A stretch of DNA of 64,000 nucleotides, taken from assembly GCF_014269225.2 (NCBI RefSeq), contig NZ_CP077097.1, positions 750,001 to 814,000 on the forward strand, in the 5' to 3' direction. The position numbers were made by a program, and so were the translations under genes. The number at the start of each line of letters is the position of its first letter. Within the stretch, counting starts at the first letter, position 1. This DNA comes from Pseudomonas anuradhapurensis. GTDB lineage: Bacteria > Pseudomonadota > Gammaproteobacteria > Pseudomonadales > Pseudomonadaceae. The notes beneath the pieces are model-generated. The model was not told the origin of the DNA. It worked only from the letters and a program-made list of their open reading frames with translations, and made no database searches. This document shows, piece by piece, positions 16,174 through 25,888 of this stretch.

Positions 16174-17217
16174 ATGACCGAATACAAGATCGCACTCGTT
16201 GGCTTTGGCGGCGTGAACCGTGCCCTGGCCCAACTGATCGCCAAACGCAACGCGCGCTGGCAGCAAGAACTGGGCTTTGCCCTGAAGATCGTCGGCGTCA
16301 CCGACCTGTTCCTCGGCTCGGTGATCGACCGCGATGGCCTGGATGCAGCCAGGCTGGCCGCCTTGCCCGCTGAGAAGGGCGCCCTGGCGCAGTTCCCTCA
16401 GGGTTCGGCCGAGGCATTCAACGAGGCGGTGATCAAGCAGTCCGGCGCCGACATCATCGCCGAAGCCACCTTTACCAACCCCAAGGATGGTGAGCCGGCA
16501 GCTACCTTCTGCCGCTGGGCACTGGAAGCGGGCAAGCACGTGGTCACCACCAACAAGGGGCCGATCGCCTTGCATGCCCAGGCGCTGAAAACCCTGGCCA
16601 AGGCCAACGGCGTGTCGTTCGAATACGAAGGCGCAGTGATGAGCGGTACACCCGTACTGCGCATGGCCCGGCAGACCTTGGCCGGCGCAGGCCTGGTCGG
16701 CTTCGAGGGCATCCTCAACGGTACTTCGAACTACGTACTGACGCGCATGGAGCAAGGGCTTGGCTTTGCCGATGCAGTGGCGCAGGCACAAGCGCTTGGC
16801 TACGCCGAGGCCGACCCGACGGCCGATGTGGAAGGGCATGACGTGCGCCTGAAAGTGGTCATCCTTGCCAACGAGCTGCTCGGTGCCTGCCTGCAGGTGA
16901 GCGATGTCACCTGCAGCGGTATCAGTGGCATCGACAGCGCGGCGATCCAGCAGGCGCAGGCAGCGGGCGAGCGTTGGAAGCTGATCGGCAGCGCCAGCCG
17001 GCAGGCCGATGGTTCGGTGCGCGCCCGTGTCGAAGCGCGCCTGTTGCCGGGTAACCACCCCCTGGCCGGTATCACCGGCGCAACCAACGCGGTGGCGTTC
17101 GACACCGAGTTGCTGGGCGCGGTGACCGTGTCCGGCCCGGGTGCGGGGCGTGTCGAAACGGCCTTTGCCCTGCTGTCGGATATCGTCGCCATCCACACCG
17201 CTGGCCGTTCGGCCTGA
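16174..17217 (+). CDS. Homoserine dehydrogenase without ACT domain
   Basis: This 347-residue enzyme has the NAD(P)-binding motif GFGGVNRAL at 10-18 and the VTTNKGPIALH segment at about 125-135. The catalytic region ADPTADVEGHDVRLKVVI is near 210-227 and contains the conserved Asp and Lys. The usual biosynthetic enzyme of this genus is about 430 residues with a C-terminal ACT domain for threonine feedback; here that domain is absent. Lack of feedback control and a downstream aldehyde dehydrogenase suggest a catabolic direction, homoserine to aspartate semialdehyde. The gene is 12 nt from the aldehyde dehydrogenase gene. Confidence 0.85.
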   Translation: MTEYKIALVGFGGVNRALAQLIAKRNARWQQELGFALKIVGVTDLFLGSVIDRDGLDAARLAALPAEKGALAQFPQGSAEAFNEAVIKQSGADIIAEATFTNPKDGEPAATFCRWALEAGKHVVTTNKGPIALHAQALKTLAKANGVSFEYEGAVMSGTPVLRMARQTLAGAGLVGFEGILNGTSNYVLTRMEQGLGFADAVAQAQALGYAEADPTADVEGHDVRLKVVILANELLGACLQVSDVTCSGISGIDSAAIQQAQAAGERWKLIGSASRQADGSVRARVEARLLPGNHPLAGITGATNAVAFDTELLGAVTVSGPGAGRVETAFALLSDIVAIHTAGRSA

Positions 17218-17229
17218 GGAGCTACTTTC

Positions 17230-18648
17230 ATGAGCCTGACTTCCGTGTCCCGGGTAGCCTTCCAGCAACCCGCCCTGATCGATGTGTACAGCCCCTACGA
17301 CGGCAGCCTGGTCGGCAGCGTCGCCAACCTCACAGCCGATGCGGTGCCGGGCCTGCTGGCGCGTGCTCGCCAAGGGGTACGCGAAAGTGCCGCGCTGCCC
17401 CGTCACCGTCGCGCCAGCATTCTTGAACAGGCCGCCCGCCTCATCGAACGCGATGCTGCCGATTTTGCCGGGCTGATTGTCGATGAAGCGGGCAAGACCC
17501 TGCGCCAGGCCGAAAAGGAGGTAAAACGCTGCATCAACACGCTCAAGCTGTCTGCCGAGGAAGCGCGGCGCAACGCCGGTGAAGTGGTGCCGTTCGATGC
17601 CTATGAAGGCTCCGAGTCGCGCCAGGGCTGGTTCACCCGCGAGCCGCTGGGGCTGATCCTGGCCATCACCCCGTACAACGACCCGCTCAATCTGGTGGCA
17701 CACAAGCTGGGCCCGGCCATTGCTGGCGGCAATGCGGTCGTTCTCAAACCCTCGGAGCTGGCCCCGTTATCGGCGCTCAAGCTGGTGCAGTACCTCACCG
17801 ATGCCGGGCTGCCTGAAACCGTTGTCAGCGTTGCCACCGGCGGCGCCGAGCTGGGCAAGGCGCTGGTGGCCGTGCGTGATGTGCGCATGGTTTCGTTTAC
17901 CGGCGGCTTCGCCACGGGCGAGCAGATTGCCCAGGGCGCAGGCCTGAAAAAGCTCGCCATGGACCTGGGCGGCAACGCCCCGGTGCTGGTGCTCAAGGAC
18001 TGCGACCTCGAAGCCACTGTCGAATCGTGCGTGTCCGGCGCGTTCTGGGCCGCTGGACAGAACTGCATCGGCACCCAGCGTATCCTGGTCGACGCCTCGA
18101 TCTACGAAGCATTTCGCCAGCGCTTCGTCGCCCTGACCCAGGCCATGGTGCTGGGAGACCCGGGCCTGCGCGAAACCGACATGGGGCCGATGATCAGCGA
18201 AGCCGCTGCACGGCACATCGAAGAGCGTGTCCAGCAGGCCCTGCAGGGCGGCGCCCGGCTGCTCTGTGGCCACAAGCGCCAGGGCGCCAACTACGCGCCG
18301 ACGGTGCTGGAAGGTGTCGACCACAGCAGCCGGCTGTGGCGTGAAGAGGTGTTCGCCCCGGTGGTGATGCTGGCGCCTTTCGAGGACATCGAGCAGGCCG
18401 TCGCCTTGGCCAATGCCCCTGAGTACAGTTTGCATGCCGGGGTGTTTACCCGCGACTTGTCCTTGGCGCTGAGCCTGGCGAAGCGCATCGAGGCAGGCGG
18501 CGTGATGATCAACGACTCGTCCGACTACCGCTTCGACGCCATGCCATTCGGTGGTTCCAAGTATGGAAGCCTGGGCCGCGAGGGGGTGCGGTTCGCCTAC
18601 GAGGACATGACCCAGCCCAAGGTCGTGTGCATCAACCAGATGGGCTGA
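17230..18648 (+). CDS. Aldehyde dehydrogenase, probably aspartate-semialdehyde-oxidising
   Basis: This 472-residue ALDH-superfamily enzyme has the catalytic Cys279 in GQNCIGTQ and the NAD-binding [12 protein letters not shown] loop. [18 protein letters not shown] lines the active site. The usual general-base Glu of the ELGG motif is replaced by Asp245 (MDLGGNAP). It belongs to the group containing lactaldehyde, GapN-like and phosphonoacetaldehyde dehydrogenases. Encoded between homoserine dehydrogenase and RidA, it could oxidise aspartate semialdehyde to aspartate and so complete a homoserine degradation route. The fold is certain; the substrate is inferred from context. Confidence 0.82.
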   Translation: MSLTSVSRVAFQQPALIDVYSPYDGSLVGSVANLTADAVPGLLARARQGVRESAALPRHRRASILEQAARLIERDAADFAGLIVDEAGKTLRQAEKEVKRCINTLKLSAEEARRNAGEVVPFDAYEGSESRQGWFTREPLGLILAITPYNDPLNLVAHKLGPAIAGGNAVVLKPSELAPLSALKLVQYLTDAGLPETVVSVATGGAELGKALVAVRDVRMVSFTGGFATGEQIAQGAGLKKLAMDLGGNAPVLVLKDCDLEATVESCVSGAFWAAGQNCIGTQRILVDASIYEAFRQRFVALTQAMVLGDPGLRETDMGPMISEAAARHIEERVQQALQGGARLLCGHKRQGANYAPTVLEGVDHSSRLWREEVFAPVVMLAPFEDIEQAVALANAPEYSLHAGVFTRDLSLALSLAKRIEAGGVMINDSSDYRFDAMPFGGSKYGSLGREGVRFAYEDMTQPKVVCINQMG

Positions 18649-18659
18649 GAGGGAAGCTT

Positions 18660-19013
18660 ATGATCGAGCGATACGGGGTTGGCCAGCGGATGTCGTTGGC
18701 GGTCAGCTACAGGGGCCTGTTCGAAACCGCTGGCGTGGTCGCCGACGACCTGCAGCTGGACGTGCAGGGGCAGTTGCGCCAGGCGCTGAATACGATCGAC
18801 GGGCTCATGGCTGAGGCCAGGGTGACCAAGGAGCAGTTGACCCGGGTCCAGCTGTGGATCGCCGACTACCGCCACTTCGACCTGGTGAACGAGGTATATG
18901 ACGCCTGGTTGCAGGGCTGTGCCAAACCGGCACGGGCCTGCGTCGGTGCCGACCTGGGGGAAGGCTACCTGGTCGAGGTGCAGGTGTTTGCCGTGTGTAG
19001 CGAGCGCCCATGA
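18660..19013 (+). CDS. RidA-family enamine/imine deaminase
   Basis: This 117-residue protein has the YjgF/RidA fold with the substrate-binding arginine Arg92 in KPARACVGAD and Glu106 in VEVQVFA. RidA proteins hydrolyse reactive enamines and imines released by PLP enzymes, such as 2-aminoacrylate or 2-aminocrotonate. A gamma-lyase or threonine-synthase-like enzyme in the same locus would produce exactly such intermediates. The ATG at 18660 follows GAGAGGGAAGC, 11 nt after the aldehyde dehydrogenase stop, so it is the last gene of the hom operon. Confidence 0.88.
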   Translation: MIERYGVGQRMSLAVSYRGLFETAGVVADDLQLDVQGQLRQALNTIDGLMAEARVTKEQLTRVQLWIADYRHFDLVNEVYDAWLQGCAKPARACVGADLGEGYLVEVQVFAVCSERP

Positions 19014-19037
19014 CCGGCGGTGGCATATGCCCGCGGG

Positions 19038-20033
19038 TCAGCGCACCAGCCGTGGTACCACCCGTACGTAGACGAGCTCGCTCACCAGCTCGACCAATGT
19101 CTGGGTAATCACGGCTGCTGCCGCCAACCCGCGCACCTCGTCCGGCAGCGCCAGCGCCAGCGGCAGCACTACCAGCGAGTTGCGCGTGGCGGCGCTGAAG
19201 GTCACCGCGCGTGCTTCGCTGGCCGGCAGGCGCAACAGGCGCGCCGCGAGCCTGCCGAGCAGCGGTGCCGCAAGCATGAAGCCCAGGTATACCGGGATCA
19301 CCGGCAGTAACTGCTCGAAGTCACCCTGCACCTTGGTGATCTGCGAGGCGATCACCACCAGCAGTACCAAAGCCATCGCCGGTACCGGCAGCCATGCCCA
19401 GGCGCTGTTCCACGTTGCGACCCTGCGTGAGCGACGGGCGCCGGCGCTGGTGAGTACAGCCAGGGCCAGCGGCAGCACGATCAGCAGCACGAAGGCTTCC
19501 ACGAACGGGGTGAGCGCGAGCGGCACGTTGTTACCCAGCATCAGCGCCAGGTACAGCGGCAACAGCGCCAGTTGCGCCAGCAGCAGCACAGGTGTGGCGG
19601 CCAGGGTCAGGCGCGCATCGCCTTTGCCGATATGGGTGAACACCACCACGTAGTCGATGCACGGGGTCAGCAGCACCAGCAGCGCACCGACGAGGAGTGC
19701 CGGCTGGTCGCCCAGCCCGCGGGTGATGGCCCAGACCAGCAATGGCACAAGAATGAAGTTGGCCAGCAGCAAGGCCGCCATGAAACGGCGGTTACCCAGG
19801 CCTTGGCGCAGGTCGAGGAAGGGAATCTGCAGGAACATCGCGTACATCAGCACGGCGATGGCGGGCGTGATCAGGGCTTGCAACAGGCGTGCGGTATCGC
19901 TGGCCAGCAGGCCGAAGGCGACGGCGGCGAATACGGCGGCGAAATAGATCGGGATCTGCCGGGTTTCGAGTTGCTCTCTGGTCAAGGTGCGGCCTGTGTC
20001 TGCTGGCTGAAAGGCACACAGGGTAATACGCAC
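19038..20033 (-). CDS. BASS/ACR3-type transporter (arsenite or organic anion)
   Basis: This polytopic protein of about 315-331 residues has ten hydrophobic helices in the bile acid:sodium symporter superfamily fold. The motifs LLTPCIDYVVVFTHIGKGD at about 142-160 and AATRNSLVVLPLALALP near 281-297 match proteins annotated as arsenic-resistance ACR3 relatives. The longest reading starts with GTG at 20033; a TTG at 19985 (reading MTREQLETRQ) would give a more typical N-terminus. No arsR or arsC is nearby, so arsenite is only one possible substrate. It is convergent with ridA. Confidence 0.72.
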   Translation of the reverse strand: MRITLCAFQPADTGRTLTREQLETRQIPIYFAAVFAAVAFGLLASDTARLLQALITPAIAVLMYAMFLQIPFLDLRQGLGNRRFMAALLLANFILVPLLVWAITRGLGDQPALLVGALLVLLTPCIDYVVVFTHIGKGDARLTLAATPVLLLAQLALLPLYLALMLGNNVPLALTPFVEAFVLLIVLPLALAVLTSAGARRSRRVATWNSAWAWLPVPAMALVLLVVIASQITKVQGDFEQLLPVIPVYLGFMLAAPLLGRLAARLLRLPASEARAVTFSAATRNSLVVLPLALALPDEVRGLAAAAVITQTLVELVSELVYVRVVPRLVR

Positions 20034-20057
20034 TATCAGCAGCGTGTCGCGCTTTTT

Positions 20058-20174
20058 TGTAGGAGCGGCCTTGTGTCGCGAAAGGACCGCAAAGCGGTCC
20101 CGGCTAGCCCGGCGGCGAAGCTAGGGTCGTGGGGCCGCTGCGCGCTCCTTTCGCGACACAAGGCCGCTCCTACA
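20058..20174. repeat. REP inverted pair
   Basis: Two copies of the TGTAGGAGCGGCCTTGTGTC element face each other with about 50 nt between them, forming a 117-bp inverted repeat between the BASS transporter and glyA. It is the first of several family A REP pairs in the window. Confidence 0.9.
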
Positions 20175-20197
20175 GGTTGGCGACAGGGCCGAAAACG

Positions 20198-20226
20198 AAA
20201 AAGCCCGGCACTAGGCCGGGCTTTTT
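20198..20226. terminator. Bidirectional intrinsic terminator of glyA
   Basis: AGCCCGGC, a 5-nt loop and GCCGGGCT are flanked by A and T runs on the two sides. It lies 20 nt past the glyA stop and could stop transcription from both sides. Confidence 0.9.
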
Positions 20227-20245
20227 CCTGTCAGGCAATCGCCAA

Positions 20246-21499
20246 TCAGTTGCCGTAGACCGGCAGCTTCTTGCAGATAGCCTTGACCTTCTCACGTACG
20301 GCGTCGATGACCGCTTCGTTGTTCAGGTCAGCCAGGATGTCGCAGATCCAGCCAGCCAGCTCGCGGCACTCGGCTTCCTTGAAACCACGGGTGGTCACGG
20401 CCGGGGTGCCGAAACGCAGGCCCGAGGTGACGAACGGGGAACGTGGGTCGTTCGGTACCGAGTTCTTGTTGACGGTGATGAAGGCTTTGCCCAGTGCGGC
20501 GTCAGCATCCTTACCGGAGATTTCCTGCTTGATCAGCGACAGCAGGAACAGGTGGTTCTGGGTGCCACCGGAAACCACGTCGAAACCACGCTCGATGAAC
20601 ACGGCGGCCATGGCCTGGGCGTTCTTCACCACCTGCTGCTGGTAAGCCTTGAACTCAGGCTGCAGGGCTTCCTTGAAGCAGATGGCCTTGGCGGCGATGA
20701 CGTGCTCCAGCGGGCCGCCCTGGGCGCCGGGGAACACGGCGGAGTTCAGCTTCTTCTCGATCTCTTCGTTCTTGCGAGCGAGGATCAGGCCACCGCGCGG
20801 GCCGCGCAGGGTCTTGTGGGTGGTGGTGGTGACCACGTCGGCGAACGGCACCGGGTTCGGGTACACGCCAGCGGCAACCAGGCCGGCAACGTGGGCCATG
20901 TCGACGAACAGGTAGGCACCGACCTTGTCGGCGATGGCGCGGAAGCGGGCGAAGTCCAGAACCTGCGAGTAGGCCGAGAAGCCGGCAACGATCATCTTCG
21001 GCTTGTGCTCGACAGCCAGGCGCTCGACTTCGTCGTAGTCGATCAGGCCGTTGGCATCGATGCCGTACTGGATGGCGTTGTACAGCTTGCCCGAGGAGCT
21101 TACCGAAGCACCGTGGGTCAGGTGGCCACCGTGGGCCAGGCTCATGCCCAGGATGGTGTCACCGGCCGACAGCAGGGCCAGGTAGACAGCGGCGTTGGCC
21201 TGGGAGCCGGCGTGCGGCTGAACGTTGGCGTAGTCGGCGCCGAACAGCTGCTTGGCACGGTCGATGGCCAGTTGCTCGACGACGTCGACATACTCGCAAC
21301 CACCGTAGTAGCGCTTGCCCGGGTAGCCTTCGGCGTACTTGTTGGTCAGGACCGAGCCCTGGGCTTCCATGACTGCCGGGCTGGTGTAGTTTTCCGAAGC
21401 GATCAGCTCGATATGCTCTTCCTGGCGCAGAGCTTCTTGCTGCATGGCTTCGAAGAGCTCGGCGTCGTACTTGGCAATGGTCAAATCACGGCTGAACAT
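20246..21499 (-). CDS. glyA: Serine hydroxymethyltransferase
   Basis: This 417-residue fold I PLP enzyme interconverts serine plus tetrahydrofolate with glycine plus methylene-tetrahydrofolate. It has [19 protein letters not shown] near 35-53, the YGGCEYVD segment, and the cofactor lysine Lys229 in [11 protein letters not shown]. Length and lysine position equal those of the E. coli enzyme. The ATG at 21499 is preceded by TTGAGGAC; four extra upstream codons are ignored. Pseudomonads commonly carry two glyA genes and this is one of them. The gene stands alone with its own terminator. Confidence 0.96.
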   Translation of the reverse strand: MFSRDLTIAKYDAELFEAMQQEALRQEEHIELIASENYTSPAVMEAQGSVLTNKYAEGYPGKRYYGGCEYVDVVEQLAIDRAKQLFGADYANVQPHAGSQANAAVYLALLSAGDTILGMSLAHGGHLTHGASVSSSGKLYNAIQYGIDANGLIDYDEVERLAVEHKPKMIVAGFSAYSQVLDFARFRAIADKVGAYLFVDMAHVAGLVAAGVYPNPVPFADVVTTTTHKTLRGPRGGLILARKNEEIEKKLNSAVFPGAQGGPLEHVIAAKAICFKEALQPEFKAYQQQVVKNAQAMAAVFIERGFDVVSGGTQNHLFLLSLIKQEISGKDADAALGKAFITVNKNSVPNDPRSPFVTSGLRFGTPAVTTRGFKEAECRELAGWICDILADLNNEAVIDAVREKVKAICKKLPVYGN

Positions 21500-21694
21500 G
21501 GCGGTCCTCAAGGATCGGGGTGAATTGGGGGGGCATTCTAACCGATTGATTCGCCGCTGGCATATGAAGTGGCATCAAGTCGCGGACCAATGGGCTTCAT
21601 GTTGCATCCCGCGCCGTGTCTGGGCTGGGCGCGGATCGGAGTTGACTCTCAGGTCCGTTTTTCAGGCGTGGGGCGCGGGCCCTGCATGGGCTTC

Positions 21695-21779
21695 TGCAGG
21701 AGCGGCTTCAGCCGCGATCGCCGGCAAGGCCGGTGCCAGCCAGCGCGTCGCCTGCATCGCGGATAAATCCGCTCCTGCA
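21695..21779. repeat. REP-like inverted pair (GCAGGAGCGGCTTCAG type)
   Basis: TGCAGGAGCGG at the left pairs with CCGCTCCTGCA at the right around an 85-bp unit, and inner GCCGCGAT and ATCGCGG arms add to the fold. It lies in the roughly 310-nt space between glyA and the GGDEF-EAL gene; nothing else is seen there except the glyA promoter side. Confidence 0.8.
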
Positions 21780-21809
21780 AGCGCCCGCGTATGCCAGGAG
21801 AGGGCCGGC

Positions 21810-24800
21810 TCAATTGAACATGAACAACGTCTCGTTGGCGAACTGCGCCTCGAACTGATGCGCCGGCATCGGCCGCCCGAACAGGTAGCCCTGCACTTCG
21901 TCACAGCCATGCTCGCGAAGGAATTCCAGTTGCTCGTGGGTTTCCACGCCTTCGGCGATCACCGCCAGGTTGAGGCTGTGGGCCATGGCGATGATCGCCC
22001 GGGCAATCTGCGCATCCTGCTCGCCTTCTGGCAGGCCGTCGACGAAGGTGCGGTCGATCTTCAGCACGTCGATAGGGAACTGCTTGAGGTAGTTCAGCGA
22101 CGAATAACCGGTGCCGAAGTCGTCTACCGCGATGCTCAGGCCAAGGTTTTTCAGGCCGGCGAGAATCTGCAACGCTTCGTTCACCTCGCGCATCAGGATA
22201 CTTTCGGTCAGCTCCAGTTCCAGGCACGCCGGCGGCAGGCCGCTCTCTTGCAGGACCCTGGCGATGCGCGTGCCCAGCTGGCCATCGGAGAACTGCCGCG
22301 CAGAAATGTTCACCGATACCTTCGGTACACGCACCTTGGCCTTGTGCCAGGCCTTGAGCTGGCGGCTGGCTTCGCGCAGCACCCAGTCGCCCACGTCCAC
22401 CACCAGGCCCAGCTCCTCGATCACCGGGATGAAATCGCCCGGTGGCACCAGGCCGCGGGTCGGGTGCCGCCAGCGCAGCAGGGCTTCGGCACCGGTCAGG
22501 CGTTTGCCATCGCCGCTGAACTGCGGCTGGTAGTAGAGGATGAACTCGTTCTGCTCCATGGCATGGCGCAGGTCGCTCTCCAGCTCCAGGCGCTCCAGGG
22601 CGCTGGCGTTCATCTCGGCCTGGTAGAACTGGAAGTTGTTCTTGCCGCGTTCCTTGGCGTGGTACATGGCGGTGTCGGCGTTCTTCATCAGCTGGCTCAG
22701 TTCGCTGCCGTCCTGCGGGCTGAGGGCGATGCCGATACTGGCGGTGACGAAGAACTCGCGGTTTTCCAGCACGAACGGCCGCACCAGGCTGGCGAGGATG
22801 TTCTCGGCCACGTGAATCGCGCGGTTGAGGGCGATCTCGCGGGTAGCGCGTGGTTGCAGCAGCAGGGTGAACTCGTCGCCACCCATGCGCGCCACGGTAT
22901 CGTCGTCGTCCACGCAGGCCAGCAAACGCTGGGCCATGTCCTTGAGCATGCGGTCGCCGGCGGCGTGGCCGAGGGAGTCGTTGATCGGCTTGAAACGGTC
23001 CAGGTCGAGGAACATCAGCACCACCCAGGCCTTCTGCCGCTCGGCCTGTTGCAGGGCGTTGTACAGGCGGTCCTGGAACAGCGTGCGGTTGGGCAGGTGG
23101 GTGAGGGCGTCGTAGTACGCCAGGCGGTGGATGCGCTGTTCGCTGGCCTTGCGCTCGCTGATGTCGGTGAAGAAGCACACGTAGCTGGCCAGGTCGCCCT
23201 CGTCGTCCAGCACCGCGGTAATGCCGACCCAGGCTGGGTAGTGGTCACCGTCACGGCGCTTGAGCCACACTTCACCTTCCCAGCTGCCGCGCTGGTGCAG
23301 CTGCTTGACCACATAGCGCAGGTGGCCTTCCTGCTGTTCGTCGACGGTGAGCATGCCCGGCAACTGGTCGAGCACCTCGCTGACGGCGTAGCCACTGACG
23401 CGGCTGAACGCCTCGTTGGCCTGCACGATATAGCCGGCCGGGTCGGTGATGAGAATCGCCGATGTCGAGTGCTCGAATACCGTCGCAGCCATGCGCAGGT
23501 CTTTTTCGGCACGGCGTTGCTGGCTGATGTCGCGGCCCACCCCGAGCACGCCTTCGAAGTGCTGGTCATCGTCCCACACCAGCACCAGGCGCAGTTCGAT
23601 GGGTATCTTGCGGCCATCGGCGCGCAGGCAGTCGAACAGGAACAGCTGGGTTGGCAACTGGCTGCGCAGCTGGGCCAGCAGCGCGGGGTCGCCCATGGCC
23701 TTGCTGACGCGCTCCATCAAACTGTAGATGCCGGTCAGCTGCGCCGGGTTGGCGATGATCGACTGCCAGCCATTGGTGAAGATCCAGTCGGCCTGGTAGC
23801 CCAGCACGCTCTGCACCGAGGGGCTGACGTAGTTGAGCTGGAGCCGGCTGTCGGTGGAGAAGATCACGTCGCTGATGCTCTCGGCGAGCATGCGGTAACG
23901 CTGCTCGCTGTCGCGTAGTGACTGGCTGGCTTCGATCTGCACTGTCACGTCCTTGCCCACGCCGATGATGCGTGTGACCAGGCCATCGGCGTCACGGGTC
24001 AGCACCTGTTCGCGGATGTCGTAGCAGCGCCAGCCGCCATCGCGATGACGGAAGCGCAGTTGGCAGTGCAGCGGCTGGTCATGGCCGCTGTCGCGCTGCT
24101 GGCGGCGCAGTGCCTGGTAGTGCGTGGCGTCTTCGGGGTGCAGCAGCAGCTCCCAGAAGCGGTCGCCCATCTGCGCCAGTTCGGTACGGTCGTAGCCCAG
24201 AGTCTGGCCGAGATGGCGGTTGCTGAAGATCATCCGCTGGCTGAGCACGTCCTGCACGTACAACTGGTCAGGCACGGTGCGCACGACGTCCGACCAGAAG
24301 CTTTCGCGCTCCAGCAACGACAGTTCAACCTGCTTGCGGCTGGTGATATCGCTGATGCTGAGGATCACTGCCTGGTAATCACGGCGCTGTTGCGGCAAGC
24401 GAGCCATCAGCCACAAGTGCAGTTCGCCGCCCAGGGGGGCCGGCAGGCGCACTTCCAGCTCCAGCAACTCGCGTTGCTCGATCAATGCATCGATCAATTG
24501 CATGCCCACACTGTCGCGACCATCGCCGGTGCCGTCGATCAGGCGCTGCCAGGCACCTTGGTGGCACTCGATGTTCAACAACTGGCGTGCCACCTGGTTG
24601 ATCTCGGTGATCTTCAGCTCCAGCAGCAGCGAGCGGCGCAGGTTCGGGTCGAGGGCCAGGCTGTGTTTGAGCGCGGCGCGGTTGCGCAGGTGGTAGCGGT
24701 CGAGCTCGCCGGGCAGGCTGGACAGATCGAGCACGCACAAGGCCACGCCGGTGCCCTCGAAAATTTCCTGGTAGCGCCGACGGTCTTCCTGCAGCGCCCG

Positions 24801-25688
24801 TTGCCGACGGCGCATGTTGATCAGCGCCACAACCGGCAGCATGGCGCAGAACAGCACCAGCAGGCATTTGCCCAGCAGCGCGGGCAGCAGGGTCTGGCGC
24901 GCCAGCTTGGCGTCGAACAGGCCGCGCAGCTGCCAGGTGCTGTTATCGATGAAGGCCAGCATCACGCTCTGCAGCGGCGCGTTGCTGCCAGGGGTTGGCG
25001 CATGGCGCTGCAGCACTTCGCCGCTGCGGCTGTTTTCCAGCAGCCACAGCGGACGGCCGGGGCCATCCAGGTAGGTGATCAGCGGGCGGTAGTACGCTGG
25101 CGCCAGGCGCAACAGCCAATAACCGCTGTGCTCATCGGAGCCTTGACGCAGTAACAGGTAGACGGAGCTGTTGTTGGCCGAATTGGTGAAGAAATACGGG
25201 CTGCCCTGGCTCAGCTTGAGCAATTCGTCAATCGACTGGCGGTCGGGGCTGCCGGCAAGGCTGTCGGCCTGCAGCTTCCCGGCTGCATCCAGCCAGGCCA
25301 GGCTCTGCAGGTCCGGCAGGTGTTCGCGCAAACCGGCCAGCACGGCGGGCAGGGCCGTGGGCGTCGGTACATTGGCGTAGGGCTGCACCACATTCGTGGC
25401 CTGTTGGGCCTTGAACGCCAGGTTCAGGCTGAGGTGGTCGGCCAGCTCGGCGGTGCCTTCCAGGGTTTTCTTGCGCAGGTCGGCCTGGGTATGGCTGAAC
25501 TGGGCGAACAACTGCCACAGCAGCAAACCCAGCAGGATCAGGGCCAGCAGCGCCAACGCACCCTTGATCGACCCGCGCAGGGAGGCAGCGGGCGCCTGGG
25601 GCGCGGAACGCAATGACGGCGGATGAGTGAGATTGGTCAAGCGTTGATCCTGCGATTGGGCTGGCGATGGCAGGGGTTGATGATGCAC
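21810..25688 (-). CDS. Membrane PAS-GGDEF-EAL c-di-GMP enzyme
   Basis: This 1292-residue signalling protein has two membrane helices (about 40-62 and 270-292) flanking a periplasmic sensor of about 200 residues. Four PAS/PAC units follow (about 305-430, 455-575, 590-710 and 725-850). A GGDEF domain carries the intact RMGGDEF near 935, and an EAL domain carries AEALLRW near 1065 together with LELTESIL, DDFGTGYSSL and AEGVET. Both catalytic motifs look intact, so it may synthesise and degrade cyclic di-GMP. The inhibitory RxxD site is lost (VDDD in its place), so product inhibition is unlikely. It is monocistronic. Confidence 0.93.
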   Translation of the reverse strand: MHHQPLPSPAQSQDQRLTNLTHPPSLRSAPQAPAASLRGSIKGALALLALILLGLLLWQLFAQFSHTQADLRKKTLEGTAELADHLSLNLAFKAQQATNVVQPYANVPTPTALPAVLAGLREHLPDLQSLAWLDAAGKLQADSLAGSPDRQSIDELLKLSQGSPYFFTNSANNSSVYLLLRQGSDEHSGYWLLRLAPAYYRPLITYLDGPGRPLWLLENSRSGEVLQRHAPTPGSNAPLQSVMLAFIDNSTWQLRGLFDAKLARQTLLPALLGKCLLVLFCAMLPVVALINMRRRQRALQEDRRRYQEIFEGTGVALCVLDLSSLPGELDRYHLRNRAALKHSLALDPNLRRSLLLELKITEINQVARQLLNIECHQGAWQRLIDGTGDGRDSVGMQLIDALIEQRELLELEVRLPAPLGGELHLWLMARLPQQRRDYQAVILSISDITSRKQVELSLLERESFWSDVVRTVPDQLYVQDVLSQRMIFSNRHLGQTLGYDRTELAQMGDRFWELLLHPEDATHYQALRRQQRDSGHDQPLHCQLRFRHRDGGWRCYDIREQVLTRDADGLVTRIIGVGKDVTVQIEASQSLRDSEQRYRMLAESISDVIFSTDSRLQLNYVSPSVQSVLGYQADWIFTNGWQSIIANPAQLTGIYSLMERVSKAMGDPALLAQLRSQLPTQLFLFDCLRADGRKIPIELRLVLVWDDDQHFEGVLGVGRDISQQRRAEKDLRMAATVFEHSTSAILITDPAGYIVQANEAFSRVSGYAVSEVLDQLPGMLTVDEQQEGHLRYVVKQLHQRGSWEGEVWLKRRDGDHYPAWVGITAVLDDEGDLASYVCFFTDISERKASEQRIHRLAYYDALTHLPNRTLFQDRLYNALQQAERQKAWVVLMFLDLDRFKPINDSLGHAAGDRMLKDMAQRLLACVDDDDTVARMGGDEFTLLLQPRATREIALNRAIHVAENILASLVRPFVLENREFFVTASIGIALSPQDGSELSQLMKNADTAMYHAKERGKNNFQFYQAEMNASALERLELESDLRHAMEQNEFILYYQPQFSGDGKRLTGAEALLRWRHPTRGLVPPGDFIPVIEELGLVVDVGDWVLREASRQLKAWHKAKVRVPKVSVNISARQFSDGQLGTRIARVLQESGLPPACLELELTESILMREVNEALQILAGLKNLGLSIAVDDFGTGYSSLNYLKQFPIDVLKIDRTFVDGLPEGEQDAQIARAIIAMAHSLNLAVIAEGVETHEQLEFLREHGCDEVQGYLFGRPMPAHQFEAQFANETLFMFN

Positions 25689-25888
25689 GGTACGTGCCGG
25701 TATCTGGTTGCCAGACTGCGGTGGCGCACTATAAGGCCGGACACCCGAAACGGGCTAGCATGCCTAGGATTATGGCAAAGTGCCAGCCAATGTGACCGGT
25801 GGTGCCTGCCGTGTGGTTCGGCAAGCCCCTGCGACCTGTGCGAGAATAGCGCCCGCTTCACATGACAACGCATCGGAGATGTTCGGTT

